Assembly (NCBI RefSeq): GCF_006716445.1
Contig: NZ_VFPA01000003.1
Span: 682,001-746,000 of the forward strand
Origin: Pseudonocardia kunmingensis
GTDB taxonomy: Bacteria > Actinomycetota > Actinomycetes > Mycobacteriales > Pseudonocardiaceae
Length of the DNA stretch: 64,000 nucleotides
Direction of reading: 5' to 3'
The notes beneath the pieces were generated by a model that searched no databases, was not told where the DNA came from, and worked only from the letters and a program-made list of their open reading frames with translations. The first letter of the stretch is position 1. The number at the start of each line of letters is the position of its first letter. This document shows positions 40,004 to 48,115 of this stretch, one piece after another. The position numbers and the translations under genes were made by a program.

Positions 40004-40069
40004 CACGACGACATCGACACCATGGGTCTGAACACGCGGCCGAAGACCCATGACGTCGACCGGGTCGTG
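40004..40069. repeat. 66-nt palindrome
   Basis: Left arm 40004-40029 (CACGAC, TCGAC, ATGGGTCT) pairs with right arm 40044-40069 at about 19 of 26 positions around a 14-nt loop. Size and symmetry match the neighbouring palindromes, but it lacks the full TGATC boundary. Confidence 0.6.
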
Positions 40070-40099
40070 CACAGGCGCGTTCCACGGAACGCGACCGGC

Positions 40100-40164
40100 C
40101 ATGATCAGCAGAGGTGGTGGGAGCGCGACGGATCTGTCGCCCCCACACCACTCCTGGCGATCAC
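40100..40164. repeat. 65-nt palindrome (TGATC-bounded family)
   Basis: Begins CATGATCAGC and ends GGCGATCAC. The arms around GGTGGTGGGAGCGCGAC and GTCGCCCCCACACC pair imperfectly. The core differs from copies 1 and 2, but the boundary and length are the same. Confidence 0.55.
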
Positions 40165-40228
40165 CCCGCCCAGACGCGGAGCACGGTCGCCCGCCGCGCT
40201 CCGGCCCGCCGCACAGACCTGCGTCCGT

Positions 40229-40256
40229 CCGCACACATGCCCGGACATGTGTGCGG
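40229..40256 (-). terminator. Stem-loop terminator after valS
   Basis: A perfect 11-bp stem (CCGCACACATG with CATGTGTGCGG) and a 6-nt loop CCCGGA, 20 nt beyond the valS stop on the minus strand. Confidence 0.85.
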
Positions 40257-40275
40257 GGGCCGGGGAGTGTGTGCC

Positions 40276-42921
40276 TCAGGCGCTCGGCAGGGCCGCCAGC
40301 CGCCCGTTCACGCGCTCGATCTCGGCCACCGCGGCCTCGCGGCGGGTGCGGATGCCCTCGACGACATCGGCCGGGGCCTTCTCCAGGAACTTCGGGTTGC
40401 CCAGCTTCTTGTCGGCCTGGTCGAGCTCCTTCTGCGCCGCGGCCATGTCGCGGCCCAGGCGGGCGCGCTCGGCCGCCACGTCGATGGCGCCCGAGGTGTC
40501 GATCTCGACGTGGACCTTCCCGCCCGCGAGCAGGACGTCCAGCGTGGCGGTGGGCGCGAAGCCCTCGCCCGCGTCGTCGAGGCGGGCCAGCGCGCGCAGG
40601 GCGGCGGCCGCCCCGCCCGGGCCCTGCGCGCCGAGGCCCGCGGCGTCCAGGCCCTCGACCCGGGCGGCGACGCGGCGGCTGTCGGGCAGCCCCTGCTCGG
40701 TGCGGAACCGGCGGACCTCGGTGATCAGCTTCTGCACGTCGGCCAGCCGGCCGCTCGCGCCCGCGTCGACCGGCGCACCGGCCCCCATCGGCCACGGCGC
40801 GACGACCACCGTCTCCCGGCCGGTGAGCGCCGTCCAGAGCACCTCGGTGACGAACGGGCTGATCGGGTGCAGCAGCCGCAGCAGTGCGTCGAGGACGTGC
40901 CCGAGCACGGCTCGGGTGCCGGCTGCGGTGGCCTCGTCGCGCAGCTGCACCTTGGCCAGCTCGAGGTACCAGTCGCACAGCTCGTCCCACGTGAAGTGGT
41001 AGAGCCCCTCGGTGGCCTTGGCGAACTGGAAGTCCTCGAGCAGCGCGTCGGTCTGCTCGCTCACCTCGGCGAGGCGGCCGAGGACCCAGCGGTCGGCGTC
41101 GGTGCGGTCGGCCTCGGCGGGCAGGTCCAGGTCCGGGGACGCGCCGTTGGCCAGCGCGAGCCGGGTGGCGTTCCACAGCTTGGTGCCGAAGTTGCGGGAG
41201 CCGGCGACCCACTCCTCCGACAGCGCCATGTCCGCGCCCGGGTTGGCGCCGCGGGCGATCGTGAACCGCAGGGCGTCGGCGCCGTAGCTCTCGATGAGCT
41301 CCAGCGGGTCGATCGTGTTGCCCTTGGACTTCGACATCTTCTTGCCGAACTGGTCGCGGATCAGCCCGTGCAGGAACACGTGCTCGAACGGCGGCTTGCC
41401 GTCCATCGCGTAGAGGCCGAACAGCATCATCCGCACGACCCAGAAGAACAGGATGTCGTAGCCGGTGACCAGCACGGACGTCGGGTAGTAGCGCCGCAGG
41501 TCGGCGGTGTCGCCCGGCCAGCCCAGCGTGGAGATCGGCCACAGGCCGGAGGAGAACCAGGTGTCGAGGACGTCCTCGTCCTGGCGCCAGCCCTCCCCCG
41601 ACGGCGGCTGGTCGTCCGGCCCGACGCACACGACCTCGCCGTCGGGCCCGTACCAGACGGGGATGCGGTGGCCCCACCACAGCTGCCGGCTGATCGTCCA
41701 GTCGTGCATGTTGTCGACCCAGTCGAAGAAGCGCTTCTCCAGCTCCTTCGGGTGGATCGTGGTGCGGCCGTCGCGCACCGCGTCGCCCGCGGCCTTCGCC
41801 AGCGGCCCGACCTTGACGAACCACTGCAGCGACAGGCGCGGCTCCACCACGGTGTCGCAGCGCGAGCAGTGGCCGACCGAGTGGACGTACGGGCGCTTCT
41901 CGGCGACGATCCGGCCCTGCGCGCGCAGCTCCTCGCGCACGGCCTCGCGGGCGGCGAACCGGTCCATCCCGTCGAACCGGGTGCCGGACCCGGCGATCAC
42001 CGCGCCCTCGTCCATGATCGAGGGCATCGGCAGGTCGTGGCGGCGGCCGATCTCGAAGTCGTTGGGGTCGTGCGCGGGTGTCACCTTGACCGCGCCGGTG
42101 CCGAACGCCGGGTCGACGTGCTCGTCGGCGACCACCCGGATCTTCCGGCCGACGATCGGCAGCTCGATCTCGCGGCCGACCAGGTGGGCGTAGCGCTCGT
42201 CGTCGGGGTGCACGGCCACGCCGGTGTCGCCGAGCATCGTCTCGACGCGGGTGGTGGCCACGACCACCGAGTCGTCCCCGTCCCCGTAGCGGATGGAGAC
42301 GAGCTCGCCCTCGTCCTCATGGTGGTCGACCTCGATGTCCGAGAGCGCCGTGCGGCACCGCGGGCACCAGTTGATGATCCGCTCGGCCCGGTAGACCAGC
42401 TCGTCGTCGTAGAGCCGCTTGAAGATCGTCTGGACGGCCGTGGACAGGCCCTCGTCCAGGGTGAACCGCTCGCGGGTCCAGTCGACGCCGTCGCCGAGGC
42501 GGCGCATCTGGCCCAGGATCGCCCCGCCGGACTCGGCCTTCCACTTCCAGACCTCGTCGACGAACGCCTCGCGGCCCAGGTCGTGACGGCTGCGCCCCTC
42601 GGCGGCGAGCCGGCGCTCCACCACGTTCTGGGTGGCGATGCCGGCGTGGTCCATGCCCGGCAGCCACAGCGCGTCGTAGCCCTGCATCCGGCGGCGCCGG
42701 GTGAGGATGTCGATCAGCGTGTGGTCCATGGCGTGGCCCAGGTGCAGGCTGCCGGTGACGTTCGGCGGCGGGATCACGATGCAGAACGGCGGGCGGTTCG
42801 ACTCCGCGTCGGCCTCGAAGTAGCCGCCCTGGACCCACCGCTCGTAGAGCACGCCCTCTACCTCGCCCGGGTTCCACTGGGCGGGCAGGTCGGCGGTGCG
42901 CGGTGGGAGGGTGTCGGTCAC
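40276..42921 (-). CDS. valS: Valyl-tRNA synthetase (housekeeping type)
   Basis: Charges tRNA-Val and edits mischarged threonine. The 881-residue enzyme has HLGH at 60-63 (NVTGSLHLGHAMDHTL), KMSKS at 528-532, the CP1 editing domain (VATTRVETMLGDTGVAVHP) and the C-terminal coiled-coil arm (LGRDMAAAQKELDQADKKLG) that contacts the tRNA. Start is GTG 42921, with a TAGACT box 8 nt upstream (42929-42934), suggesting a leaderless message and hence no T-box riboswitch. In relatives clpX precedes and folC follows it; both links are broken here by inserted genes. Confidence 0.98.
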   Translation of the reverse strand: MTDTLPPRTADLPAQWNPGEVEGVLYERWVQGGYFEADAESNRPPFCIVIPPPNVTGSLHLGHAMDHTLIDILTRRRRMQGYDALWLPGMDHAGIATQNVVERRLAAEGRSRHDLGREAFVDEVWKWKAESGGAILGQMRRLGDGVDWTRERFTLDEGLSTAVQTIFKRLYDDELVYRAERIINWCPRCRTALSDIEVDHHEDEGELVSIRYGDGDDSVVVATTRVETMLGDTGVAVHPDDERYAHLVGREIELPIVGRKIRVVADEHVDPAFGTGAVKVTPAHDPNDFEIGRRHDLPMPSIMDEGAVIAGSGTRFDGMDRFAAREAVREELRAQGRIVAEKRPYVHSVGHCSRCDTVVEPRLSLQWFVKVGPLAKAAGDAVRDGRTTIHPKELEKRFFDWVDNMHDWTISRQLWWGHRIPVWYGPDGEVVCVGPDDQPPSGEGWRQDEDVLDTWFSSGLWPISTLGWPGDTADLRRYYPTSVLVTGYDILFFWVVRMMLFGLYAMDGKPPFEHVFLHGLIRDQFGKKMSKSKGNTIDPLELIESYGADALRFTIARGANPGADMALSEEWVAGSRNFGTKLWNATRLALANGASPDLDLPAEADRTDADRWVLGRLAEVSEQTDALLEDFQFAKATEGLYHFTWDELCDWYLELAKVQLRDEATAAGTRAVLGHVLDALLRLLHPISPFVTEVLWTALTGRETVVVAPWPMGAGAPVDAGASGRLADVQKLITEVRRFRTEQGLPDSRRVAARVEGLDAAGLGAQGPGGAAAALRALARLDDAGEGFAPTATLDVLLAGGKVHVEIDTSGAIDVAAERARLGRDMAAAQKELDQADKKLGNPKFLEKAPADVVEGIRTRREAAVAEIERVNGRLAALPSA

Positions 42922-43001
42922 CCGGGAAAGTCTACGAGCGGCGGGGCGGGCGCCTCTGCCGGGTGTTCGGCGCGAGCCCGGCGGAACACGGCCGTTCGGG
43001 C

Positions 43002-43007
43002 TAGCGT
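43002..43007 (+). promoter_or_regulatory. -10 box of a probable leaderless promoter (APC permease)
   Basis: TAGCGT lies 8 nt before ATG 43015, with no ribosome binding site between. The same arrangement occurs on the opposite strand for valS (42929-42934), so the 93-bp gap holds two divergent leaderless promoters. Confidence 0.55.
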
Positions 43008-43014
43008 CCTGCAG

Positions 43015-44457
43015 ATGTCGGTCATGCGGACGATCCCCGTCGAGCACATCCTGAAACGCGGCGAGGACGCGAACCTCCGACGGACGCTGCGCGGGCGCGA
43101 CCTCGTCGGGTTCGGCGTCGGGATCATCATCGGGACCGGCATCTTCACCCTCGCGGGGGTGGAGGCCAAGGAGCACGCCGGGCCCGCGGTGACCCTGTCG
43201 TTCGTGATCGGCGCCGTCGTCGCCGCCCTGGCCGCCCTCTGCTACGCCGAGCTCGCGTCCTCGGTCCCGACGGCCGGCTCGGCCTACACCTACGCCTTCG
43301 CCACCCTCGGCGAGATCTTCGCGTGGATCATCGGATGGGACCTGCTGCTGGAGTTCGGCCTCGGGCTCGCCGTGGTCTCCCGCAGCTGGTCGGGCTACCT
43401 GGCCAACCTCCTGGGGCTGCCGCAGGAGCTGTTCGGCGAGGACGCGACGATCAACATAGGGGCAGTTCTGATCATCGGTCTGCTCACCGTGGTCGCGGTG
43501 GTCGGGATCCGGGAGTCCTCGCGGCTGACCAACGTGCTCGTCGCCGTCAAGCTCGCGGTCTGCGTGCTGATCATCGCGGTCGGGCTGTTCTTCATCGACG
43601 TCGCGAACCTCGTGCCGTTCGTGCCGCCGTCCGTCCCGGCCGCCGAGGACGCGTCGGTGCTCAACCAGCCGGTCGTGGAGGGCGTGCTCGGCATGCCGGC
43701 CACGCTCTTCGGCGTCGGCGGGATGCTCACCGCGGCCGCCATCGTGTTCTTCGCCTACACGGGCTTCGAAGCGCTGGCGAACCTCGGCGAGGAGACGAAG
43801 AACCCGCGCCGCGACCTGCCGATCGGGCTGCTCGGCGCGCTGGCCGTGTGCGCGCTGCTCTACATCGCGGTGTCCTTCGTGCTGACGGCGATGGTGCCCT
43901 ACGACCAGATCGACACGGGCGCCCCGCTGGCCGCGGCGTTCCAGAGCGTGGGCCTGCCCTGGGTCGCCGCCCTGATCTCGCTCGGCGCCGTCACCGGGCT
44001 CACGTCGGTGATGATGGTCGAGCTCGTGACCATCGGGCGGATCGGCTTCGCCATGGGCCGCGACGGCCTGCTGCCGACGCCGATCGGCACCGTCCACCCG
44101 CGCTTCGGCACCCCGCACCGCATGACGATCATCGGCGCCGTCGTCGTCGCCCTGATCGCGGCGACCACGCCGATCTCCGAGCTGGCCGACATGGTCTCGA
44201 TCGGCGCGCTGAGCGCCATGATCATCGTGGCGATCGCGGTGCCGGTGCTGCGCCGCACGCGCCCCGACCTCGAACGGCCGTTCCGGGTGCCGTTCTCACC
44301 CGTCGTGCCGATCCTCGCCGCGGTGGCGTGCTTCTACCTGATGCTGAACCTCGAGCTGATCAGCTGGCTCCGGTTCGCCGTCTGGCTGGCGATCGGCCTG
44401 CTGATCTACCTGTTCTACGGCCGGCGGCACTCGCACCTGGCCCGCCGCCCCGGCTGA
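43015..44457 (+). CDS. APC-family amino acid permease
   Basis: A 480-residue transporter with 12 predicted helices. The first carries GFGVGIIIGTGIFTLAGVEA, the APC substrate-binding GxGIF motif, followed by the PAVTLSFVIGAVVAALAALC helix. FFAYTGFEALANLGEETKNP is the helix-6/7 consensus of cationic amino acid transporters (CAT-like; relatives YfnA and CAT-1). It imports amino acids driven by ion gradients. Start ATG 43015 is favoured by TAGCGT 8 nt upstream; ATG 43024 is possible. A short C-terminal RRHSHLARRPG tail follows the last helix. Confidence 0.93.
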   Translation: MSVMRTIPVEHILKRGEDANLRRTLRGRDLVGFGVGIIIGTGIFTLAGVEAKEHAGPAVTLSFVIGAVVAALAALCYAELASSVPTAGSAYTYAFATLGEIFAWIIGWDLLLEFGLGLAVVSRSWSGYLANLLGLPQELFGEDATINIGAVLIIGLLTVVAVVGIRESSRLTNVLVAVKLAVCVLIIAVGLFFIDVANLVPFVPPSVPAAEDASVLNQPVVEGVLGMPATLFGVGGMLTAAAIVFFAYTGFEALANLGEETKNPRRDLPIGLLGALAVCALLYIAVSFVLTAMVPYDQIDTGAPLAAAFQSVGLPWVAALISLGAVTGLTSVMMVELVTIGRIGFAMGRDGLLPTPIGTVHPRFGTPHRMTIIGAVVVALIAATTPISELADMVSIGALSAMIIVAIAVPVLRRTRPDLERPFRVPFSPVVPILAAVACFYLMLNLELISWLRFAVWLAIGLLIYLFYGRRHSHLARRPG

Positions 44458-44469
44458 GGGCCGCCCGGC

Positions 44470-45216
44470 TCACACGGGCAGCAGCAGCGCGTGCAGCCGG
44501 TCGAACCCGAGCACCCGCGCCAGGCGCCGTTCCCGCACCAGCCGCAGGTCGAGGGCGCGGATCTGGGCGCTCGTGGGCTCGTACACCCGCCACCGGCCGT
44601 CGTCGAGCACGCCGAGGGCCAGCGCGTAGTGGCGCGGCACCAGCGAACCGACCAGCAGCGGCACCGGCCGCCCCGCGGCGAGCGCCGACCCGGCCGCCGA
44701 GAGGGCGTCGGCGAGGTCCGCGGCTGAGGTGTCGTCCACCGGGCGCACCCGGTAGGGGCCGGCACCCGGGGCGTACCGGCGCAGCCACCCGACCATCCCC
44801 CACGGGCTGGTGCCCAACGCCTGTGGCCAGAACCGGGTGGACTGGCGGTGCACCTGCCGCTGGCGGGCGTCGTAGCGGGCACCGAAGCCGGTGACGACGC
44901 CCGCTCGCGCCCCGGCCGCGGCTCCACCCACGGCCGCGCTCGGCGCGGCCGCCCCGTCCAGGCGCACGATCTCCGCCGGGTCCGCCCAGGCCGCGAGCGC
45001 GACCAGGACGGCGCTGCCGCACGTGGTGCCGTCGACCTGGTCGAGCCGGACCCCGCTGCGCCGCTGCTCGCCGAGACCGTCACCGAGCAGCGGGCGCCGT
45101 CCACCCGCGAGGGGCCGCACGCGCGCCACCGCGGCCGGTTCGGCCCACGCCCGCCGCAGCGGCGTTCGCCCGGCGAGCGCCCGCACCCACCGCACCACTC
45201 CGAACACGGTCCGCAT
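44470..45216 (-). CDS. Papain-fold (C39-like) protein of unknown function
   Basis: A 248-residue protein. I recognise no named family, but the active-site layout of papain-like proteases is visible: Q60 (RLDQVDGTTCGSAVL) five residues before C66, as in papain Q19-C25; then H196 in PRHYALALGVLDDGRWRVYE with E213 following. The spacing and the strand-turn after the His resemble peptidase C39-like domains. Residues 1-45 are rich in Arg, Pro and Ala and may be a leader or anchor; no clear signal peptide. It is convergent with the permease gene and downstream of phoD. Substrate unknown. Confidence 0.75.
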   Translation of the reverse strand: MRTVFGVVRWVRALAGRTPLRRAWAEPAAVARVRPLAGGRRPLLGDGLGEQRRSGVRLDQVDGTTCGSAVLVALAAWADPAEIVRLDGAAAPSAAVGGAAAGARAGVVTGFGARYDARQRQVHRQSTRFWPQALGTSPWGMVGWLRRYAPGAGPYRVRPVDDTSAADLADALSAAGSALAAGRPVPLLVGSLVPRHYALALGVLDDGRWRVYEPTSAQIRALDLRLVRERRLARVLGFDRLHALLLPV

Positions 45217-45244
45217 GCGTCGATACTCCCTCGCGGGAGGGCGA

Positions 45245-46786
45245 TCACGCCACGGCTGCGAGCGAGGTCGCCCAGAGCTCCTGGCCGTCCTGCCCGCGCA
45301 GCGCGACGCGCAGCGTGCCGTCCGGCGCGATCTCGACCTCCCCGAAGTGCTGGAACCCGTCCGCGGGCGAGGTGTTCGGCGTGGGGGGCGCCTGCTCGAA
45401 CACGGCCTCCGGGCCGAACGTGGGGTCCAGCGGGTTCGGGCCGAACGCCCCGGCGTGCAGCGGGCCGGAGACGAACTCCCAGAACGGGTCGAACTCGGTG
45501 AAGCCGGCCCGCTCGGGCCCGTAGTGGTAGGCGGCCGTGTAGTGGACGTCGGCGGTCAGCCAGACCACGTTGCGCACCCCGCGGCGCCGCAGCTCCGACA
45601 GGACCCAGGCGAGCTCGGCCTCGCGCCCGCTCGGCGGACCGGCCACGCCGTTCGCGACGGCCTCCCACGCGCTCCCGTCGGGCACGTGCACGCCGATCGG
45701 CATGTCCGAGGCGACGAACTTCCACGTGGCCTGCGACGAGGCCAGCGCGTCCACCAGCCACCGCGCCTGCCGCGCCCCCAGTATCCGCCCCTGCGCCCCG
45801 GTGTTCGCGCCGTTGGCGTCGCGGTAGGTGCGCATGTCGAGGACGAACACCTCGGCGTGCGTGCCGTAGGGCAGCCGCCGGTGCACCCGCCCGTCGACGG
45901 TCCGGCGCGGGTCCAGCGGCACCCACTCGTGGTACGCGCGGAACGCGCGCTCGGCGAGCACGTCCACGCGCTTCTCGGTGTAGCGGTCGTCGGCGAGCAC
46001 CTCGCCGGGGTACCAGTTGTTCGTGACCTCGTGGTCGTCCCACTGGTTGACCTGCGGCACGGCCGCGGCGAACGCTCGCAGGTTCGCGTCCAGCAGGTTG
46101 TAGGCGTACTGGCCGCGGAACTCGTCGAGCGTCTCGGCCACCTTGAGCTTCTCGGGCGTCACGAGGTTGCGCCACGTGCGGCCGTCCGGCAGGGCGACGG
46201 TCTCGGTGAGCGGGCCGTCGGCGTAGACGGTGTCGCCGCTGTGCAGGAAGAAGTCCGGGTCCCGCTCGGCCATCGCCCGGAAGATGGTCATCCCGCCGAG
46301 GTCGGGGTTGATCCCCCAGCCCTGCCCGACCACGTCGCCGGACCAGACGAACCGCACGCCCTCGCTCCGCGCGGGCGGCGTGCGGAACGAGCCCGTCACC
46401 GGTTCGCTCGCCGTGCGCCCGTCGAGGTCCTCCGCGGTGACGCGGTAGTGCACGGTGCGGCCGTCGCCGATCACGCGCACGGACCCGGTGAAGTCGGTGT
46501 CCGGCGTGAGCACGGGGCCGACGACGCGGCGCACGTGCGCGAACCCGGGCTCGTCGGAGACCTCGACGACCATCCGCGACGGCCGGTCGGCGCGCGTCCA
46601 CACCAGCCCCGAACCACGGACGACGTCACCGGACTGCACGCCGTGGGTCAGCACGGGCCGGTCGGTCCGCACGAGGCCGGGCGCCGCGCGCACCGGCGTC
46701 GCGGTGCCGAGGGGGAGTGCGGCCGCCAGGCCGCCGAGTGCGGCGACGCGGAGGAAGGCGCGCCGGTCGGACTGAGGGAAGTGCAT
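45245..46786 (-). CDS. PhoD-like alkaline phosphatase, Tat-exported
   Basis: A 513-residue extracytoplasmic phosphatase/phosphodiesterase. The N-terminus SDRRAFLRVAALGGLAAALP is a Tat signal with the twin arginines at 8-9. The PhoD N-terminal beta domain follows (to about 135). Metal-site motifs are WSGDVVGQGWG, FFLHSGDTVYADGP, NQWDDHEVTNNWYPG and WLTADVHYTAAYHY. PhoD enzymes need Ca and Fe and release phosphate from diesters under starvation. No Pho box was recognised upstream. It is divergent from the PPOX flavoprotein gene. Confidence 0.95.
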   Translation of the reverse strand: MHFPQSDRRAFLRVAALGGLAAALPLGTATPVRAAPGLVRTDRPVLTHGVQSGDVVRGSGLVWTRADRPSRMVVEVSDEPGFAHVRRVVGPVLTPDTDFTGSVRVIGDGRTVHYRVTAEDLDGRTASEPVTGSFRTPPARSEGVRFVWSGDVVGQGWGINPDLGGMTIFRAMAERDPDFFLHSGDTVYADGPLTETVALPDGRTWRNLVTPEKLKVAETLDEFRGQYAYNLLDANLRAFAAAVPQVNQWDDHEVTNNWYPGEVLADDRYTEKRVDVLAERAFRAYHEWVPLDPRRTVDGRVHRRLPYGTHAEVFVLDMRTYRDANGANTGAQGRILGARQARWLVDALASSQATWKFVASDMPIGVHVPDGSAWEAVANGVAGPPSGREAELAWVLSELRRRGVRNVVWLTADVHYTAAYHYGPERAGFTEFDPFWEFVSGPLHAGAFGPNPLDPTFGPEAVFEQAPPTPNTSPADGFQHFGEVEIAPDGTLRVALRGQDGQELWATSLAAVA

Positions 46787-46879
46787 GCGGTCGGTCTAAC
46801 CCATCCGGGTGAACGAACGCGGGTGCGCGGGTGAACAGCCGCCTGGTCACGTCACGTGCGGGCGTGGTGCACGCGCCGC

Positions 46880-46885
46880 TACAGT
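46880..46885 (+). promoter_or_regulatory. -10 box of a probable leaderless promoter (PPOX gene)
   Basis: TACAGT ends 7 nt before ATG 46892, so transcription would start at or next to the A of the start codon. No ribosome binding site is visible. Confidence 0.6.
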
Positions 46886-46891
46886 CCAGAC

Positions 46892-47314
46892 ATGGTCGAG
46901 ATCACGCCCGAGATCCGCGAGTTCCTCACCCACGGCACCCGCACGGGCAAGGTCGGGTACCTCGCCGCGGACGGGCGCCCCCTGGTCGCCCCGGTGTGGT
47001 TCGTCCTCTCCGGCGACGAGCTGGTGTTCAACACGGGCGCGGGCACCGCCAAGGGACGCGCGATCACCCGGGACCCACGGCTCGTGCTCTGCGTCGACCT
47101 CGAGGAACCGCCGTTCGCGTTCGTCCAGGTCCAGGGCACGGCCACGATCTCGACCGACCCCGACGACCTCGTGGCGACCGCCACCGCGATCGGTGGGCGC
47201 TACATGGGGGCAGACCGGGCCGAGGAGTTCGGGAAGCGCAACGGGGTGCCCGGCGAGCTCGTCGTCCGCCTGCGCCCGAGCCGCATCATCGCCGAGCTCG
47301 ACATGACCGGCTGA
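46892..47314 (+). CDS. PPOX-class pyridoxamine-5'-phosphate-oxidase-fold flavoprotein (F420-binding type likely)
   Basis: A 140-residue split-barrel protein. It has RTGKVGYLAADGRPLVAPVW near 17-36, the typical first sheet of FDOR-B/PPOX proteins (KxAtlxxdGxPhxxPVWF), then NTGAGTAKGRAITRDPRLVLCVD and VQVQGTATIS. Actinobacterial members often use F420H2, sometimes FMN or heme; the sequence alone does not settle it. Start ATG 46892 is supported by the TACAGT box. It stands alone, divergent from phoD. Confidence 0.92.
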   Translation: MVEITPEIREFLTHGTRTGKVGYLAADGRPLVAPVWFVLSGDELVFNTGAGTAKGRAITRDPRLVLCVDLEEPPFAFVQVQGTATISTDPDDLVATATAIGGRYMGADRAEEFGKRNGVPGELVVRLRPSRIIAELDMTG

Positions 47315-47357
47315 CCCAACCGCGACGGACACCCCGCTCCGAGCCCGGCGACGCGCT

Positions 47358-47421
47358 TGATCGTTCCCAGCCGCACGTGGACGCGGGGCGCCGCGCGCTG
47401 ACGCGCGTCTCGGACCGATCA
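47358..47421. repeat. 64-nt palindrome (TGATC-bounded family), related to 6.9 kb
   Basis: Begins TGATCGTTCCCAGCCGCACG and ends CGCGTCTCGGACCGATCA; its reverse complement begins TGATCGGTCCGAGACGCG, so the two halves match imperfectly. Both halves recur near 6857-6950 as direct copies. It lies 44 nt after the PPOX stop and may also terminate transcription. Confidence 0.6.
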
Positions 47422-47516
47422 CCACACCGAGACGCACACCAGCGTTGCCCCGACCGCCCTGCTGTGCCGATCGGACCGATCTCCGCCCGGTTCGGGTGTC
47501 CGGTCGGCTCCTGGTG

Positions 47517-47831
47517 TCAGGCCCGGCGGCTCTGGTCGTTGGCGGCGGTGCCGCGTTCGGCGTCGCTCCGCCAGCCGTCGGCCAGCGCGCTGATCTTCTG
47601 GGCGTAGTCGCGCGCCGCGACCGCCGGGTCGTCGGCGCGCCCGGCGGCCACGCCGACCAGGAACGCCGTGACCGGAGCGCCGGGGCGGGAGACGCCGTGG
47701 GCCACGTCGGAGGTCAGGTCCAGCACCATGTCGACGCTGCTGCCGGTGTCCAGCGACCCCTCCAGCCCCAGCTCCCGCACCACCGCGGTGACCCACTCGG
47801 ACAGGGCGCTCGCATCACTGCTCTCAGCCAC
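47517..47831 (-). CDS. DUF6457 domain protein
   Basis: A 104-residue helical protein with LSEWVTAVVRELGLEG near the start and VDMVLDLTSDVAHGVSRPGAP then VTAFLVGVAAGR, the DUF6457 pattern. In other actinobacteria this domain is often next to, or fused with, molybdenum-cofactor guanylyltransferase MobA, but no Moco gene is adjacent here. Start GTG 47831 has TAGGGT 7 nt upstream (47838-47843), suggesting a leaderless transcript. Function unknown. Confidence 0.88.
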   Translation of the reverse strand: MAESSDASALSEWVTAVVRELGLEGSLDTGSSVDMVLDLTSDVAHGVSRPGAPVTAFLVGVAAGRADDPAVAARDYAQKISALADGWRSDAERGTAANDQSRRA

Positions 47832-47893
47832 ACGCGGACCCTAGTACGACAAGCCCAAGATTGTTGCTCGCCGGGCCAGGCGGGTGGGCGCAT

Positions 47894-47942
47894 GACGAAC
47901 GGCACTTTCGTCGGCTAGGTACCGACGAGAGTGCCGTTCGTC
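47894..47942 (-). terminator. Stem-loop terminator, twin of the one at 63.4 kb
   Basis: Arms 47894-47914 (GACGAACGGCACTTTCGTCGG) and 47922-47942 pair with one mismatch around loop CTAGGTA. It lies after the transporter/small-subunit operon. The 63408-63462 hairpin has the same arms and nearly the same loop (GCTAGGTGG). Confidence 0.85.
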
Positions 47943-47974
47943 CGGGTGGGAGCCTGGCGCCGCGAACGGCGCGA

Positions 47975-48115
47975 TCATCCCCCGAACAGCGCCGGGATCC
48001 GCTCGACGAGCTTGTACAGCCCGTACAGGAACGGCACGACCACCCAGACCCAGGCCAGCCACGCGACGGCCGGCGGTCCGGACCGGGTGCCCGTCGTCTC
48101 CGCGTTGGTGCTCAT
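47975..48115 (-). CDS. MFS transporter small subunit (46-residue membrane peptide)
   Basis: A single-helix protein of 46 residues: a polar N-terminus, then AVAWLAWVWVVVPFLYGLYK and a short LVERIPALFGG tail. Its ATG (48115) overlaps the stop of the OFA-type transporter (ATGA). Tiny proteins of this size and pattern follow oxalate/formate-antiporter-like MFS genes in many bacteria and are annotated as small subunits. It probably stabilises or modulates the transporter in the membrane (inference from constant coupling). Confidence 0.85.
   Translation of the reverse strand: MSTNAETTGTRSGPPAVAWLAWVWVVVPFLYGLYKLVERIPALFGG

Larger units (their letters stand above)
39501..40228. other. Gene-free palindrome cluster between convergent valS genes
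   Basis: Over 700 bp without a credible gene. It contains the 400-bp element with 32-bp terminal inverted repeats (39591-39991), the 67-nt palindrome copy 2 nested in it (39874-39940), and two further 65-66-nt palindromes (40004-40069 and 40100-40164). A short GCGTTCC/GGAACGC hairpin lies at 40077-40092. Frames through it have irregular codon use. Confidence 0.75.
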
